Origin: Caldilineaceae bacterium
Lineage (GTDB): Bacteria > Chloroflexota > Anaerolineae > Caldilineales > Caldilineaceae
NCBI GenBank assembly: GCA_022823185.1
Contig: JAJDXQ010000020.1
Span: 124,001-188,000, forward strand
DNA: 64,000 nt
Reading direction: 5' to 3'
Both the position numbers and the translations under genes were made by a program. Shown piece by piece: positions 51,116 to 61,145 of the stretch; the first letter of the stretch is position 1, and every line of letters starts with the position of its first letter. The notes under the pieces were generated by a model that saw only the letters and a list, made by a program, of their open reading frames with translations, ran no database searches and had not been told where the DNA came from.

Positions 51116-53239
51116 ATGCCCGCAGGTATCCCTCAGTTCAGAGCCTCCCGTCGTCTCTGGCTTTTCGCCGTCGCGACGTTAATGCTCCTCTCCTTACTGC
51201 CTCAGCCGGTCTCGGCAGCCTCACCGCTCGTCAATGTCAAGCCGCAGACGACCGGGTACACGACCCACGTCGTGCAGGCCGGTGAGAGCCTCTCCGCAAT
51301 CGCGGCCAGATATGGCGTTACGGTCCAGGCGCTTGTTTCCGCCAACAATATCGCCAATGCAAATCAGATTTTCGTCGGCCAGAGCCTCAGGATTCCGACA
51401 ACTGGGCAGCAGGCAACGCCTTCGCAGCCCAGCGCCTGCTCCAGTTACCACAACGTCGTGGCCGGTGAATCGCTCTCCGGTATCGCAGTTGACTACGGCG
51501 TAACGATCCAGAGCCTGGCCCAGGCCAATAATACCTCCGTAACGTCATACGTCTATATCGGACAGAGACTCTGCATTCCCGGCTCAGGCACGAGCGGAGG
51601 CGGCGGCGCGAGCAGCAGCGGCGGCACAAGCAGCGGCGGCGGCGGAACCGGGACCGGCGGCTTCTGGTACGAGGTGCAGCTCGGCGACACGCTCAGCCGC
51701 ATCGCCTTTAACAACGGCACCACGATCACTTCCATCATGCAGGCCAATCGCCTCGCTGATGCGAACACGCTGTTCTGGGGCACAAGGATCTGGATCCCTC
51801 AGGGAGGAGCAAGCGCGCCTCCTTCCAGCGGCGGAACCACAACGCAGCAGCCGCAGCCCGCGCAGCCAGCGCCGGCTCCAGGCGGTCCTTTCGCAGTCAG
51901 CCAGCCGACAAACCTGAATGTTCGCGGCGGTCCCGGCACAGAATACCCTGTCCTCAGCGTTATTTCCGCCGGCACGCGGGTGAAGATTACCGGCCTCGGC
52001 CCGCAGGAACAGTGGTTCCAGGTCGAGGTATCGGGACTGAGCGATCCTGCCTGGATCTATCGTGACTTGACTGAGCTGGTTGGGTCGCTTACCGGCGTAA
52101 AGAAGTTCACCGAGTCTGAGATCCCACCCCGGCCTGAAGCGGCTCCGCCCGCTGCCGCGCCGGCCCCCTCTGCTCCGGCAACGAGACTGCCAGGCATAGG
52201 CTTCGGATATGGTGTCCAGGCCCATATGATTCACAATGGCCAGGAAGGCATCGCGATGGACAAGACTCGCGAGCTGGGCTTCGGCTGGGTGAAGCAGCAG
52301 ATCGAATGGAAGGTCTTCGAGTCCACGCAAGGCCAGTATGGCTTCGGTGACATCTGGCCGCTCGTGAACGCCGCCAACGCTCGCGGACTGAATCTGTTGT
52401 TCAGCGTGGTGAACGCGCCCAACTGGTCTCGCGAATCCGGTTACGACGGAACCGTCGGCGGCCCGCCGGCAGACCCCCAGACTTTCGCCAGATTCCTGGG
52501 TCGTCTCGCAGGTGAATACTGCGGCTCCTCCGTCAAAGCGATCGAGGTCTGGAACGAACAGAATCTGCACTACGAATGGGGCAACCGCCCGATCAACCCG
52601 AGTGAGTATATGGCGCTGCTGCGCCCCTCCTACGGCGCGATCAAGGCAGCGTGCCCCTCAATGTACGTCATCAGCGGCGCCCTGACGCCTGCCGGCGACA
52701 ACGGTTCCCTGGCCATGGATGACTTCCGGTACTTCGAGGCCATGTTGCAGCAAGGGCTCGCCAACTACGTAGATGGCTTCGGCTCCCATCCAAGCGGGTA
52801 CAACGTGCCTCCCAGCGCAGTCTGGCAGAGCGCGTGTGAAGCCATCCAACAGACAGGCAACCAGCACTTCAACGGCGCCTGCGACAATCCCCATCACTCA
52901 TGGAGCTTCCGCAGCACGATGGAAGGCTACCGGAATCTGGCGCTTCGCTACGGAGCCGGAAATATCCCAATCTGGCCGACCGAGTTCGGCTGGGCCGCGG
53001 GCGGCGCCTTTGACCCGCGCTACGGCTACGCCAACGACAACGACTTCGATGAGCAGGCCCGGTGGACCGTTGAAGCCTTCCAGATGATGCGTAACTGGGG
53101 TTGGGTCGGTCCTGCCTTCCTGTGGAACCTGAACTTCCGCGTTGTCGCAGACGGCACAGAAAAGGCGCAGTGGGGCATCGTCCGCAACGACTGGAGCCCC
53201 TTGCCCATCTTCCACGCGCTGCGAAACATGGCGAAGTAG
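51116..53239 (+). CDS. Secreted protein with three LysM domains, SH3 domain and clan GH-A-like glycosidase domain
   Basis: From ATG 51116, seven bases after AAGGAG, the protein has 707 residues. A signal peptide ends near VSAASP. Three LysM domains follow (each with the form [17 protein letters not shown] ... GQSLRIP), separated by Pro/Ser/Gly linkers. A bacterial SH3 domain lies near residues 265-325 ([17 protein letters not shown]). The glycosidase-like domain from about 360 has EVWNEQNL (acid/base E481) and PTEFGW (nucleophile E623), as in clan A enzymes of GH5/GH39 type. It should bind peptidoglycan and cut a polysaccharide. This domain order is not common. Confidence 0.88.
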   Translation: MPAGIPQFRASRRLWLFAVATLMLLSLLPQPVSAASPLVNVKPQTTGYTTHVVQAGESLSAIAARYGVTVQALVSANNIANANQIFVGQSLRIPTTGQQATPSQPSACSSYHNVVAGESLSGIAVDYGVTIQSLAQANNTSVTSYVYIGQRLCIPGSGTSGGGGASSSGGTSSGGGGTGTGGFWYEVQLGDTLSRIAFNNGTTITSIMQANRLADANTLFWGTRIWIPQGGASAPPSSGGTTTQQPQPAQPAPAPGGPFAVSQPTNLNVRGGPGTEYPVLSVISAGTRVKITGLGPQEQWFQVEVSGLSDPAWIYRDLTELVGSLTGVKKFTESEIPPRPEAAPPAAAPAPSAPATRLPGIGFGYGVQAHMIHNGQEGIAMDKTRELGFGWVKQQIEWKVFESTQGQYGFGDIWPLVNAANARGLNLLFSVVNAPNWSRESGYDGTVGGPPADPQTFARFLGRLAGEYCGSSVKAIEVWNEQNLHYEWGNRPINPSEYMALLRPSYGAIKAACPSMYVISGALTPAGDNGSLAMDDFRYFEAMLQQGLANYVDGFGSHPSGYNVPPSAVWQSACEAIQQTGNQHFNGACDNPHHSWSFRSTMEGYRNLALRYGAGNIPIWPTEFGWAAGGAFDPRYGYANDNDFDEQARWTVEAFQMMRNWGWVGPAFLWNLNFRVVADGTEKAQWGIVRNDWSPLPIFHALRNMAK

Positions 53240-53261
53240 GAAGGGATACCGCGATCGTACG

Positions 53262-53681
53262 ATGTTCAACCCTGACATGACCGTCGCTGCCATCAATCAG
53301 ATGAGCGAGCGAACCCTGGCCGCCAACCTCGGTATCGAGTTTACCGAGGTTGGCGCTGACTTTATCTGCGCCCGAATGCCGGTGGACAGCCGCACTCTGC
53401 AGCCCTTTGGCCTGCTGCACGGCGGCGCCTCGATTGCCCTGGCCGAAACGATGGGCAGCGTGGCCTCAACCGCGCTGATAGACCTGTCCGCACAGGCAGC
53501 CGTCGGGCTGGACATCAATGGCAACCACCTCCGCGCCGTTCAGGACGGCTACGTCTTCGGAACCGTCCGTCCGATTCACATTGGGCGGCGGACCCATGTG
53601 TGGGAGATTCGGATCGAAGATGAAGAAGGGCGTCTGGTGAATATCAGCCGCCTGACGATGATAATTATCAAGCGGACCTGA
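53262..53681 (+). CDS. Hotdog-fold thioesterase, PaaI/YdiI type
   Basis: This 139-residue protein has the thioesterase signature FGLLHGGASIALAETMGS, with the conserved H53, two glycines and catalytic E62. It closely matches hotdog enzymes that cleave phenylacetyl-CoA or 1,4-dihydroxy-2-naphthoyl-CoA. ATG 53262 is the start nearest the domain; a longer frame overlaps the end of the glycosidase gene and is not likely. It stands 22 bases after the LysM protein gene stop. Confidence 0.9.
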   Translation: MFNPDMTVAAINQMSERTLAANLGIEFTEVGADFICARMPVDSRTLQPFGLLHGGASIALAETMGSVASTALIDLSAQAAVGLDINGNHLRAVQDGYVFGTVRPIHIGRRTHVWEIRIEDEEGRLVNISRLTMIIIKRT

Positions 53682-53811
53682 CCGCTGTCCCTATGGCCGC
53701 GCGCCGCCGCGGCCGCCAATAATCCTTGCCGGCGCTTGGGAGTCGTCTGTGTCCTCCCGGCGGCCCGCGTAAACATTTCGCGGCGAACCCTCGCAATACT
53801 GCAGTCCGCAT

Positions 53812-54360
53812 ATGACAACTCTAGAGATTGTTACCATTTGGGAGGAAGACAGCGAAATACTGAGGGAGCCGGCGAAGCGGGTCCGGACATTCGACCGCCG
53901 GCTGCACCAGCTCCTGGATAACATGGTGGAAACCATGCGCGAGGGCCAGGGTGTCGGGCTGGCAGCGCCTCAAATTGGGCTGAATCAACGGATCTTCGTC
54001 ATCGAATATCCAGAAGATCCCGAACTGCCAGAAGAGACGATGCAGCGCTTTGAGTTGATCAACGCGGAAATCGTCAAGGCCAAGGGGTCCGAAATCGGCC
54101 AGGAAGGCTGCTTAAGTCTGCCCGGTCTGGCTGCCGACGTGGAACGGGCGACCTACGTGCTTGTCAAGGCCCAGGACCGCAACGGCAAATCCCGGCGAAT
54201 CAAGGCCTACGACTGGCTGGCGCGCATCTTCCAACATGAGATCGATCACCTGAACGGCGTCTTGATGGTCGACCGAGCGGAGCAAGTCTACAAAGTGGAG
54301 GAGCAGGAGGACGGTGAGGTGGAACTGGTCCCTATTGAGTTGGTCCTCGCATCGACCTGA
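53812..54360 (+). CDS. def: Peptide deformylase
   Basis: This 182-residue enzyme removes the formyl group from nascent proteins. All three motifs are present: GVGLAAPQIG (residues 47-56), EGCLSLPG with Cys100, and QHEIDHLNG with His142, Glu143 and His146. The last 35 residues are an acidic tail (VEEQEDGEVELVP). The gene is followed by a strong hairpin terminator after about 27 bases. No fmt gene is adjacent. Confidence 0.96.
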   Translation: MTTLEIVTIWEEDSEILREPAKRVRTFDRRLHQLLDNMVETMREGQGVGLAAPQIGLNQRIFVIEYPEDPELPEETMQRFELINAEIVKAKGSEIGQEGCLSLPGLAADVERATYVLVKAQDRNGKSRRIKAYDWLARIFQHEIDHLNGVLMVDRAEQVYKVEEQEDGEVELVPIELVLAST

Positions 54361-54386
54361 CACAGTAAACGAATGTCAAAAAGACG

Positions 54387-54423
54387 GGCCCCGCAGCAGT
54401 TTGCCGCGGGGCCTCTTTTTTTC
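54387..54423 (+). terminator. Rho-independent terminator, probably bidirectional
   Basis: An eight-base-pair GC stem (GGCCCCGC with GCGGGGCC) and an 11-base loop are followed by a run of nine T after one C. On the minus strand the same stem is followed by a short T run (GTCTTTTTG), so it may also stop the DUF3105 transcript. Confidence 0.9.
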
Positions 54424-54459
54424 ATCCGACGGTTCTTCGCCTGCGAGCGGGTCCGAATG

Positions 54460-55143
54460 CTAATTGACGTGGTGGTCGATGCCCTCGTATCGTTCGATAA
54501 AGGCTCGGATACGCGCCGCGTCAAAGCTGTCAAACTTGTCGAGCCGCTGCCACGCAGTCAATGCGATTCTCGACTCCATGTCCTTGTGCGCCGACTGCGA
54601 ACCAAATCCGCCCCAGTTCGGGTCATTAGGCATCATCAAGACGTGCCGGCCCGCTTCGACGTAAGGCCGGACAACGTCCGCAAGCTGTTCCCGCAACTCC
54701 GGACAGCCGTCCTCACACTGGTAGTAGACGATGACCCCGCCGTCTTCCATGTTATGCACCACCTGCTCGTAGCGGATCGGTTCATCGTAGATGTCCCACG
54801 GCGCGAGACCCGGGTAATGGGGGCCGGACGTTGGAGGCGTCGTGTTGTACTCGATCGGGGATGCGCTGCCTTGCTGGATGTGCGTGTTGCCTTGCGTAGG
54901 CCAGACCTCCTCGTCCCCGACCGGCGCAGTGTTGCGAATGTTCAGATAAATGACCAGAGCCACGATGGCGACAAGCGCGGCACCGCCGCCATAGACATAG
55001 AGATTCTGCCTGAATCGCCGGCGCGCCGCAATCTCCTTCAACTCCTGGCGCGAGGGCCGGGCCAGCTGGCCGCGCAGTTCCCTCTGTGCGTGGCGGCCCC
55101 CCTGTCTTCTGGTCTTCTTTCTGGACTTTGCTTTCGTTGCCAT
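54460..55143 (-). CDS. DUF3105 membrane protein
   Basis: From ATG 55143 the protein has 227 residues. A basic N-terminus (KSRKKTRRQGGRHAQR) precedes a single transmembrane helix (ALVAIVALVIYLNI). The outer domain shows the DUF3105 signature YNTTPPTSGPHYP followed by VHNMEDGGVIVYYQC. Two cysteines (CEDGC) lie just after. The family is widespread in Chloroflexota and Actinobacteria and has no established function. Its start codon overlaps the L,D-transpeptidase stop as TGATG. The context is envelope biogenesis. Confidence 0.9.
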   Translation of the reverse strand: MATKAKSRKKTRRQGGRHAQRELRGQLARPSRQELKEIAARRRFRQNLYVYGGGAALVAIVALVIYLNIRNTAPVGDEEVWPTQGNTHIQQGSASPIEYNTTPPTSGPHYPGLAPWDIYDEPIRYEQVVHNMEDGGVIVYYQCEDGCPELREQLADVVRPYVEAGRHVLMMPNDPNWGGFGSQSAHKDMESRIALTAWQRLDKFDSFDAARIRAFIERYEGIDHHVN

Positions 55144-55901
55144 CAGTCGTGAACCCACACTAACGTAGCGTCATTCTCTGTCGTGCGCATCCACCCCCCT
55201 GCCCCATTCCACTCAGGATAGGCCCAGTGAAAGAGCCACTCGGCATCTTCAATCGTCAGATTCACGCAGCCGTGGCTCATGGGTGTGCCGAAATTGTCGT
55301 GCCAGTATGTTCCATGAAGGGCATATTCTGCGTAAAAGTACTGGACCCATTGCACATTTGGCAAACTGTAGTAGGTGCCCGCGGCCACGTCACCGCCCGA
55401 CATAGTCTGCGAAGGGGTCCGCGCCCACATGCGAAACACGCCCGTAACCGTGGGATATATCCGGATTCCTGAAGAGATCAGGAACTGATTCACCAGTTGG
55501 TCTCCATCCCACGCATACAGCGTCTGCTCGCTCAGATTCACTTCAATCCATCTGTCGCCCTCGATGCGAGCCCTGCCCACATCGAGATGCAGTTCGGTTG
55601 CGCCGTTGAAAGAGACCGCATAGTCATCGTGAACTGCTTCCTCAATCTGAGGCTGCGGAATAGGGGTCTCAAGCAGCAATTCCCTTTCCTGGCGTATGCG
55701 CGGGAGGTCCAACGTCGCGCTGGTGAAGGGAATCGGCGGCAGCAGGTCCAATCCATCCTGGGCGCCCTCGGTGGTCGGTAACTGGGGAAGGGGCTCAAGC
55801 GGCTCTGCAGCGCTGGCTGTATGCGTATTCCCCAATGCAAGCAGACACAGTCCGCAGAGCAGACCCAGCGCGAGTGAAACTGTCCGTGTTCTGGTAATCA
55901 T
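55143..55901 (-). CDS. L,D-transpeptidase (YkuD domain)
   Basis: This 252-residue protein has a signal peptide (LALGLLCGLCLLALG) and a linker rich in Pro and Leu. The YkuD catalytic block is HGTYWHDNFGTPMSHGCVN, with His210 of the SHGC motif and catalytic Cys212. It should form 3-3 or lipoprotein-type cross-links in peptidoglycan. ATG 55901 follows GGGGAG. It is the downstream partner of the LysM-containing L,D-transpeptidase gene, with which it shares the WHDNFGTPMS block. Confidence 0.93.
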   Translation of the reverse strand: MITRTRTVSLALGLLCGLCLLALGNTHTASAAEPLEPLPQLPTTEGAQDGLDLLPPIPFTSATLDLPRIRQERELLLETPIPQPQIEEAVHDDYAVSFNGATELHLDVGRARIEGDRWIEVNLSEQTLYAWDGDQLVNQFLISSGIRIYPTVTGVFRMWARTPSQTMSGGDVAAGTYYSLPNVQWVQYFYAEYALHGTYWHDNFGTPMSHGCVNLTIEDAEWLFHWAYPEWNGAGGWMRTTENDATLVWVHD

Positions 55902-55941
55902 GATCAGACTCCCCTTGCGGAATAAACGAAGGCGCCGGTTC

Positions 55942-57312
55942 TTAATCGCGAACCAAAACCAAGGTGCCAGGGTTGGCCGAGGTGCTGAATAGATATTCGT
56001 CGCCGTAAACTGTGGGGGACGTCCAGTCGAACAGCCATTTGGCGTCCTCTTTCGTCATATTGACGCATCCGCGGCTCATGGGCGTTCCGAAGTTGTCGTG
56101 CCAATACGTCCCATGGAACCCGTAGCCTCTGTGGAAAAACTGGACGTCCGGGACATCTTTCAAGTGATAGTAGGTGCCGGCGGCACGACTGCCTCCGCTC
56201 ATGTCCTGCATGACGATCTTGGCCCAGATTCGGAAAGTCCCCTTGACGGTCGGCGTGCTGCCAACGCCCGAAGAGATGACAAACGCCTTCACAGGCTGCG
56301 TGCCCTCATAGGCGACAGCTAACTGCTCGCTCAGGTCTACCTCTATCCACCTCTCAGTTGAGGTTGGATACTGCGACGGGTTAAGCCTGTTGGGCAGATT
56401 CTCAAGAAGCTCAAGCGCACTGCCCGAAGGAATTCGCAGGGTCTGGCCAGACTCAAGAGCGCTGCGGTTCGTCAAACCATTCAGCCGGATAATGGCCGGG
56501 GCGCTGACGCCGTACTGGCCCGAAATGCTCTCAAACGTCTCCCCCTCCTGCACGGTATGGCTTGTCGCCCCGGTATGTCCAGGCTGCAGCGCCGCGAATG
56601 GCGGGGCCGGCTGCAATGCGGGGACCGGCGGCGCAGGTTCAGGGGCGGGTTGGGGCGCAGGCTGGAGAGCAGGCGCAGACAGCCCGGGAACCAGCAATAC
56701 CTGACCCACATAGAGCCAATTCGCCGACGACAGGCCGTTCATCGACATTAGCTGTGAAAGACTGATGCCGTGCCGCCTGGCAAGGCGGGCGAGAGAGTCG
56801 CCTGGCCGCACGGTGTAGCGCTGTCCGTCCTCAAAATCTGCGGCGCCAGAATCCGTAACTGACGCAGACGCAATCGGAACAGACGCCGGCGAACCGGGCA
56901 GACGCAAGACCTGGCCCCGATACAGCCAGCGCAATGGAGATATCCCGTTGAATCGGGCGAGCTCTCTCACGTCCAATCCGAAGCGCTCGGCAATTCTGGT
57001 CAGGGAGTCTCCCCCCTGCACAACGTACACTTCACTGTTTCCCGCAACCTGAGGGACGCCAGCGCCAATGCCTACCGAATCGACTAGCAGCCGCTGGCCG
57101 TACCAGACGAAATTGGCATCATCGAGACTGTTAAGTTGCAGCAACTCTGAGACAGATGTGCCGTACTGCTGGGCAATCTGACTCAACGTCTCACCTGGCT
57201 GGACAATATGCACCTCGTAGGCGGATGCCTGTTGGATGCTTGAAATGGCGCCAATGCCGGCCAACAGGACTGCCAGTGTCCCTCGGATAAGGGGTGTCAA
57301 TAGCCGTCTCAT
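55942..57312 (-). CDS. L,D-transpeptidase with four LysM domains
   Basis: From ATG 57312, behind GAGGTGTGGG, the protein has 456 residues and a signal peptide ending near SSIQQASA. Four LysM domains follow (VHIVQPGETLSQIAQQYG, VYVVQGGDSLTRIAERFG, YTVRPGDSLARLARRHG, SHTVQEGETFESISGQYG). The YkuD catalytic block at the C-terminus is HGTYWHDNFGTPMSRGCVN, with Cys416. The S-R-G-C form is an accepted variant of S-H-G-C. LysM repeats should anchor it to the peptidoglycan. A Pro-rich linker separates LysM 3 and 4. Confidence 0.94.
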   Translation of the reverse strand: MRRLLTPLIRGTLAVLLAGIGAISSIQQASAYEVHIVQPGETLSQIAQQYGTSVSELLQLNSLDDANFVWYGQRLLVDSVGIGAGVPQVAGNSEVYVVQGGDSLTRIAERFGLDVRELARFNGISPLRWLYRGQVLRLPGSPASVPIASASVTDSGAADFEDGQRYTVRPGDSLARLARRHGISLSQLMSMNGLSSANWLYVGQVLLVPGLSAPALQPAPQPAPEPAPPVPALQPAPPFAALQPGHTGATSHTVQEGETFESISGQYGVSAPAIIRLNGLTNRSALESGQTLRIPSGSALELLENLPNRLNPSQYPTSTERWIEVDLSEQLAVAYEGTQPVKAFVISSGVGSTPTVKGTFRIWAKIVMQDMSGGSRAAGTYYHLKDVPDVQFFHRGYGFHGTYWHDNFGTPMSRGCVNMTKEDAKWLFDWTSPTVYGDEYLFSTSANPGTLVLVRD

Positions 57313-58018
57313 CCCACACCTCATTTGCTTGTGATCGCATGCTGGATAAATTCTCCGTACTTGCCGCTGAGTCTGACGACAGAATCTCGGCGGCTAAGTA
57401 TTCCAACCACAAGCTAAGACGGCATGACAGGCAATTCTGTTCCCTCCCTCGTCTCCGAACCGGCTGAGCGAAACGCGATCAGCACAAAGATAACCGAAAA
57501 ACGCCAAGCCTACAATTCTCAATTAGGCTGGCTGGCAGGCAGGCAATCCGAGGCCAATCTGCGGCAAAGAAGACACGAATGCGGGCGGGCTTCGACGTGG
57601 GGCAAGACACCGGTCTTTCTCTTCCCGCTCGGCACTTCCATCGCTGTTCCAACTCGAACTCTTTACTGTTTCAAGCGGGTATCGATTGTCTGAACGGGAA
57701 CCTGGACGGAGATTTGGAGGAAGTGTTTTCGAGCTGTGGGGGAGCGGCGGGGGGGGGAAGCCGCTTGCGGCTGACCGCCCCAAAAACTAGAAAAGAGGGG
57801 AGAGAAGTGAAGAAGTGAGAGAGTCAAATTGACGCTTGGGACAGGGCAGTGTGGCGAGGATCAGGAGGCCAGAGGGAAACTTCACCTTTTTCTGCAACCC
57901 GCATCTCCTGGCAACCCCAAATCCGGACTGTACCCCGTCTGCCCCCATTGCCGCGGCCTGAACTGTTATGCTACAATCCCCGAATCGTTCTGTTGCGACC
58001 CCATGGAGGACCTCCTTG
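57313..58018. other. Intergenic region between divergent genes
   Basis: About 700 bases. A candidate promoter for the aminotransferase lies at 57948-57977. Short frames have no family motif. A perfect six-base-pair stem AGCCGC/GCGGCT with a TT loop lies near 57760 in a poly-G tract, but has no T run. Confidence 0.4.
57948..57977 (+). promoter_or_regulatory. Candidate sigma-A promoter for the class III aminotransferase
   Basis: TTGCCG (57948-57953) and an extended -10, TGCTACAAT (57969-57977), have an 18-base spacer. The leader to ATG 58019 would be about 35 bases. Confidence 0.55.
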
Positions 58019-59401
58019 ATGTCTAAATCAATCAACGATACCGCCGGTTCGATCACCGAAACCTTCATTCAACGCACCCCTGAGTCAGGGGCGTGGGATG
58101 CACGCGCCAAGAGGTCGATGCCCGGCGGAGACACCAGGGCAGCCTCCTACTATACCCCGCATCCGGCTTATATGGCGCGCGGCGAAGGCTGCTTTCTCTA
58201 TGACAGAGACGAGAATGCGTATATCGACTTTCTCAACAACTACACCTCCCTGATCCATGGCCATGCCCATCCGGCCACCGTCAGCGCAATCCAGGAGCAG
58301 GCTGTCCGCGGCACTGTGCTGGGTTCCGCGGCCGAAGCCACGGTTGAACACGCGGAAATGCTCTGCGCCCGCGTTCCCAGTTTCGACAGCGTCCGCTACT
58401 GCAACTCCGGCACAGAGGCGACTCTGCTGGCCATGCGCGCGGCGCGCGCTTACACCGGCAAGGACCTGATCGTAAAGATGGACGGCGGCTACCATGGCTC
58501 CCACGACTATGTGCAGGTGAATATCCAGTCGCAGACAGCGGAGGACGGGCTGCCGCGCCGAGCTCTTTCCAGCCGCGGCGTGCCCGAAGCGATCCTGGAA
58601 GGCATGCTTGTCGCCCCCTTCAATGATCTCGACGCCCTGGAGGACCTGCTGCGCGCCAACAGCGGCAAGGTCGCCGGCATCATTCTCGAACCCGCCCTCG
58701 GCGCCGGCGGCGGCGTGGAGCCCGAGCCGGGCTATCTGCAAGGCGTCAGACAGCTGGCCGACTCCCATGACGTTCTCCTCATCTTTGATGAGATCATGAC
58801 GTTCCGGCAGGATGTCGGCGGCTTTCAAGCCGTGGCCGGCGTTACCCCGGACCTGACTTCAGTCGCCAAGTTCATTGGCGGCGGCCTGCCCCTGGCCGCG
58901 TTCGGGGGCCGGGAAGAGATCATGGCGCCGTTCGACCCAACACACGCCCAGACGATTCCCCACAACGGGACGTTTAACGGAAACAACATCACCATGGCCG
59001 CCGGCCTGGCAACCATGAAGGAGTTTGGGGCGGAACAGGTAGTCAGGATCAACGAACTGGGCCAGCGCCTCAGAGACGGGCTCAATTCCGCCTTCCAGTC
59101 AGCCGGCGTCAGGATCCAAGCTGTGGGCTCCGGATCGATCATCCGCCTAATCTGGCGCGATGGCACGGCGCGAACAGCCCGCGATGCCGCGGCGGCGCAG
59201 GAAAAAGCGCGGGACCTGCCCAAGCTGCTTCACCTGGAGATGATGAACCGGGGCATCTTCAGCGCGCCCAGATGTCAGTTCGCCATCTCCACGCCAATGA
59301 CCGAGAACGAAGTCGACGCGGCCGTCAACGCCATGGCCCAGAGCCTGGAGACCGTCAGGCCCTACGTCGAGAGTCATGTTCCCCACCTCACGCACGGCTG
59401 A
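58019..59401 (+). CDS. Class III aminotransferase, glutamate-1-semialdehyde aminomutase-like
   Basis: This 460-residue PLP enzyme has KMDGGYHGSHDY, the family segment LIFDEIMTFR with the aspartate that contacts the pyridine ring, and the lysine K284 in SVAKFIGGGLPLAAFGG. It is closer to the GSA-aminomutase-like branch than to ornithine aminotransferases. Without nearby heme genes, an amino-group transfer in amino-alcohol or sugar catabolism is likely. ATG 58019 is nine bases after GGAGG; longer starts within the frame lack a ribosome site. A sulfatase follows after about 110 bases on the same strand. Confidence 0.9.
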   Translation: MSKSINDTAGSITETFIQRTPESGAWDARAKRSMPGGDTRAASYYTPHPAYMARGEGCFLYDRDENAYIDFLNNYTSLIHGHAHPATVSAIQEQAVRGTVLGSAAEATVEHAEMLCARVPSFDSVRYCNSGTEATLLAMRAARAYTGKDLIVKMDGGYHGSHDYVQVNIQSQTAEDGLPRRALSSRGVPEAILEGMLVAPFNDLDALEDLLRANSGKVAGIILEPALGAGGGVEPEPGYLQGVRQLADSHDVLLIFDEIMTFRQDVGGFQAVAGVTPDLTSVAKFIGGGLPLAAFGGREEIMAPFDPTHAQTIPHNGTFNGNNITMAAGLATMKEFGAEQVVRINELGQRLRDGLNSAFQSAGVRIQAVGSGSIIRLIWRDGTARTARDAAAAQEKARDLPKLLHLEMMNRGIFSAPRCQFAISTPMTENEVDAAVNAMAQSLETVRPYVESHVPHLTHG

Positions 59402-59512
59402 AATGGAAACAGACTGGACGACAACGCCCTGGCCTGACGCAGCCTGTCTGTTCGTCCTCAGCCGGCCTGCCAGGCCGCGCTTCTTCTGAGCCACTTCTCT
59501 ACGGAGTCCCAC

Positions 59513-61099
59513 ATGGCGACCAACTCGAAAACTCGACCCAACTTTGTCCTGTTTCTCGTTGACGACATGGGCTTTTCCGATATCGGCTGCTATGGATCGG
59601 AGATTCAGACGCCCAATTTGGACCGAATGGCTCGCAAAGGCATGCGATTCTCCCAAATGTACAACTATGCCCGTTGCTGCCCCACACGAGCCTGCCTCCT
59701 CACCGGCGCCTATCCTCACCAGGCCGGCATTGGCCACATGATGGAGAACACCGGCTCGCCGGCATACCAGGGATTCCTTCGCGACGACGTTGTAACCATC
59801 GCGGAAGCGCTCAAAAGCGGAGGATACCGCACGTTCATGTCAGGCAAGTGGCATGTGGGCGGCGCTTATGATCCAACCCGGCCGGACAGCTGGCGCCCCG
59901 GCGAGCGGGAACACCCCACCCCTCGGCAACGTGGATTTGACCGCTATTACGGCACGCTGGACGGCGCCGGCAGCTTCTTCGCCCCGCATGCGCTGATGAA
60001 GGACGATTCCTTCGTCGACGCCGGCGCGGAGAAGGAGAATTTCTACTACACCGACGCCATCAGCGAACAGGCCGTGGGGATGATCGAAGAGGCCGCGGAC
60101 GGCGACGACCCCTTCTTTCTCTACGTGGCCTATACGGCGCCCCACTGGCCGCTTCACGCCCTGCCTCAGGACATCGCCAAATATGAAGGCCTCTATCGCA
60201 AGGGTGGCTGGGACGCGCTGCGAACGGCACGGCATGAGGAACTTAAGGGGATGGGATTGCTTGATAGCCGCTGGCCAATCTCGCCCCGCGACAGCGCCGC
60301 GCCTCCCTGGGAAGAGGCCGGCAACAGCGATTGGGAAGACCTGCGCATGGCCGTCTACTCCGCCCAGGTTGACCGGATGGACCAGGGAGTCGGGCGTATT
60401 CTCGCCGCCTTGGAAGCATCAGATCTCGACGACAACACCTTGATTCTTTTCCTCTCAGACAACGGAGGGTGCGCTGAATTCCTTTCGGAAAACGGCTGGG
60501 TTGACCGTTACAGCGACTGGACGCCCGATGGCAGACCGATGACCGTCGGGAACGACCCAACTCTCGCTCCCGGCGGCCCCCATACCTTTATGAGCTATGA
60601 CCTTCCGTGGGCCAACGCGTCCAATGCGCCCTTCAGGCTTTACAAGCATTGGGTCCACGAGGGCGGCATTTCGACGCCGATGATCGCCTACTGGCCCGCG
60701 TCGATTCAGCCCAATCAGATCGTGCATGAGGCCTGTCACATCGTCGACATCATGCCGACACTCCTGGAGGCGGCCGGCGTGGGGCATCCTGCCGAATACA
60801 ATGGAAAGGCTGTCTTGCCGCTGGAGGGAGAGAGCTTCTTGCCGCTGCTGCAAACCGGCCGCTGGAGCCGTCAAAGCCATATCTTCTGGGAACATGAAGG
60901 CAATCGGGCCGTTCGCCTGGGGCAATGGAAGCTTGTCAGCAAACACGCTGACCCGTGGGAGCTCTACGACATGCACGAGGACCGCACCGAGCTGAACGAC
61001 CTGAGCGAAAAAAATCGGCCCAAGGTGGAAGAGTTCGCCGAACTCTATCACGCTTGGGCCGATCGGGTCGGCGTAATGCCCTGGCCCCTACGACGCTGA
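59513..61099 (+). CDS. Arylsulfatase-type sulfatase
   Basis: This 528-residue protein has the formylglycine motif C55-C-P-T-R, the N-terminal metal residues D17/D18 in FLVDDMGFSD, and the internal FLSDNGGCAEFLSENG and VDIMPTLLEAAGV typical of sulfatases. It has no signal peptide. ATG 59513 follows CGGAG. It belongs to the arylsulfatase branch and differs from the first sulfatase at 4747-6234, which has CTPSR. It may desulfate a small sulfated compound; the aminotransferase upstream and the menorin-type protein downstream are on opposite strands of this cluster. Confidence 0.92.
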   Translation: MATNSKTRPNFVLFLVDDMGFSDIGCYGSEIQTPNLDRMARKGMRFSQMYNYARCCPTRACLLTGAYPHQAGIGHMMENTGSPAYQGFLRDDVVTIAEALKSGGYRTFMSGKWHVGGAYDPTRPDSWRPGEREHPTPRQRGFDRYYGTLDGAGSFFAPHALMKDDSFVDAGAEKENFYYTDAISEQAVGMIEEAADGDDPFFLYVAYTAPHWPLHALPQDIAKYEGLYRKGGWDALRTARHEELKGMGLLDSRWPISPRDSAAPPWEEAGNSDWEDLRMAVYSAQVDRMDQGVGRILAALEASDLDDNTLILFLSDNGGCAEFLSENGWVDRYSDWTPDGRPMTVGNDPTLAPGGPHTFMSYDLPWANASNAPFRLYKHWVHEGGISTPMIAYWPASIQPNQIVHEACHIVDIMPTLLEAAGVGHPAEYNGKAVLPLEGESFLPLLQTGRWSRQSHIFWEHEGNRAVRLGQWKLVSKHADPWELYDMHEDRTELNDLSEKNRPKVEEFAELYHAWADRVGVMPWPLRR

Positions 61100-61145
61100 G
61101 TGACGAGGCCGTCCAGGGGATTCCAGGACCATATCCTCACGGGGA

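Noticed and set aside
57730..57785. G-rich tract with a short hairpin
   Set aside because: No T run on either strand; a quadruplex is possible but cannot be shown by reading alone.
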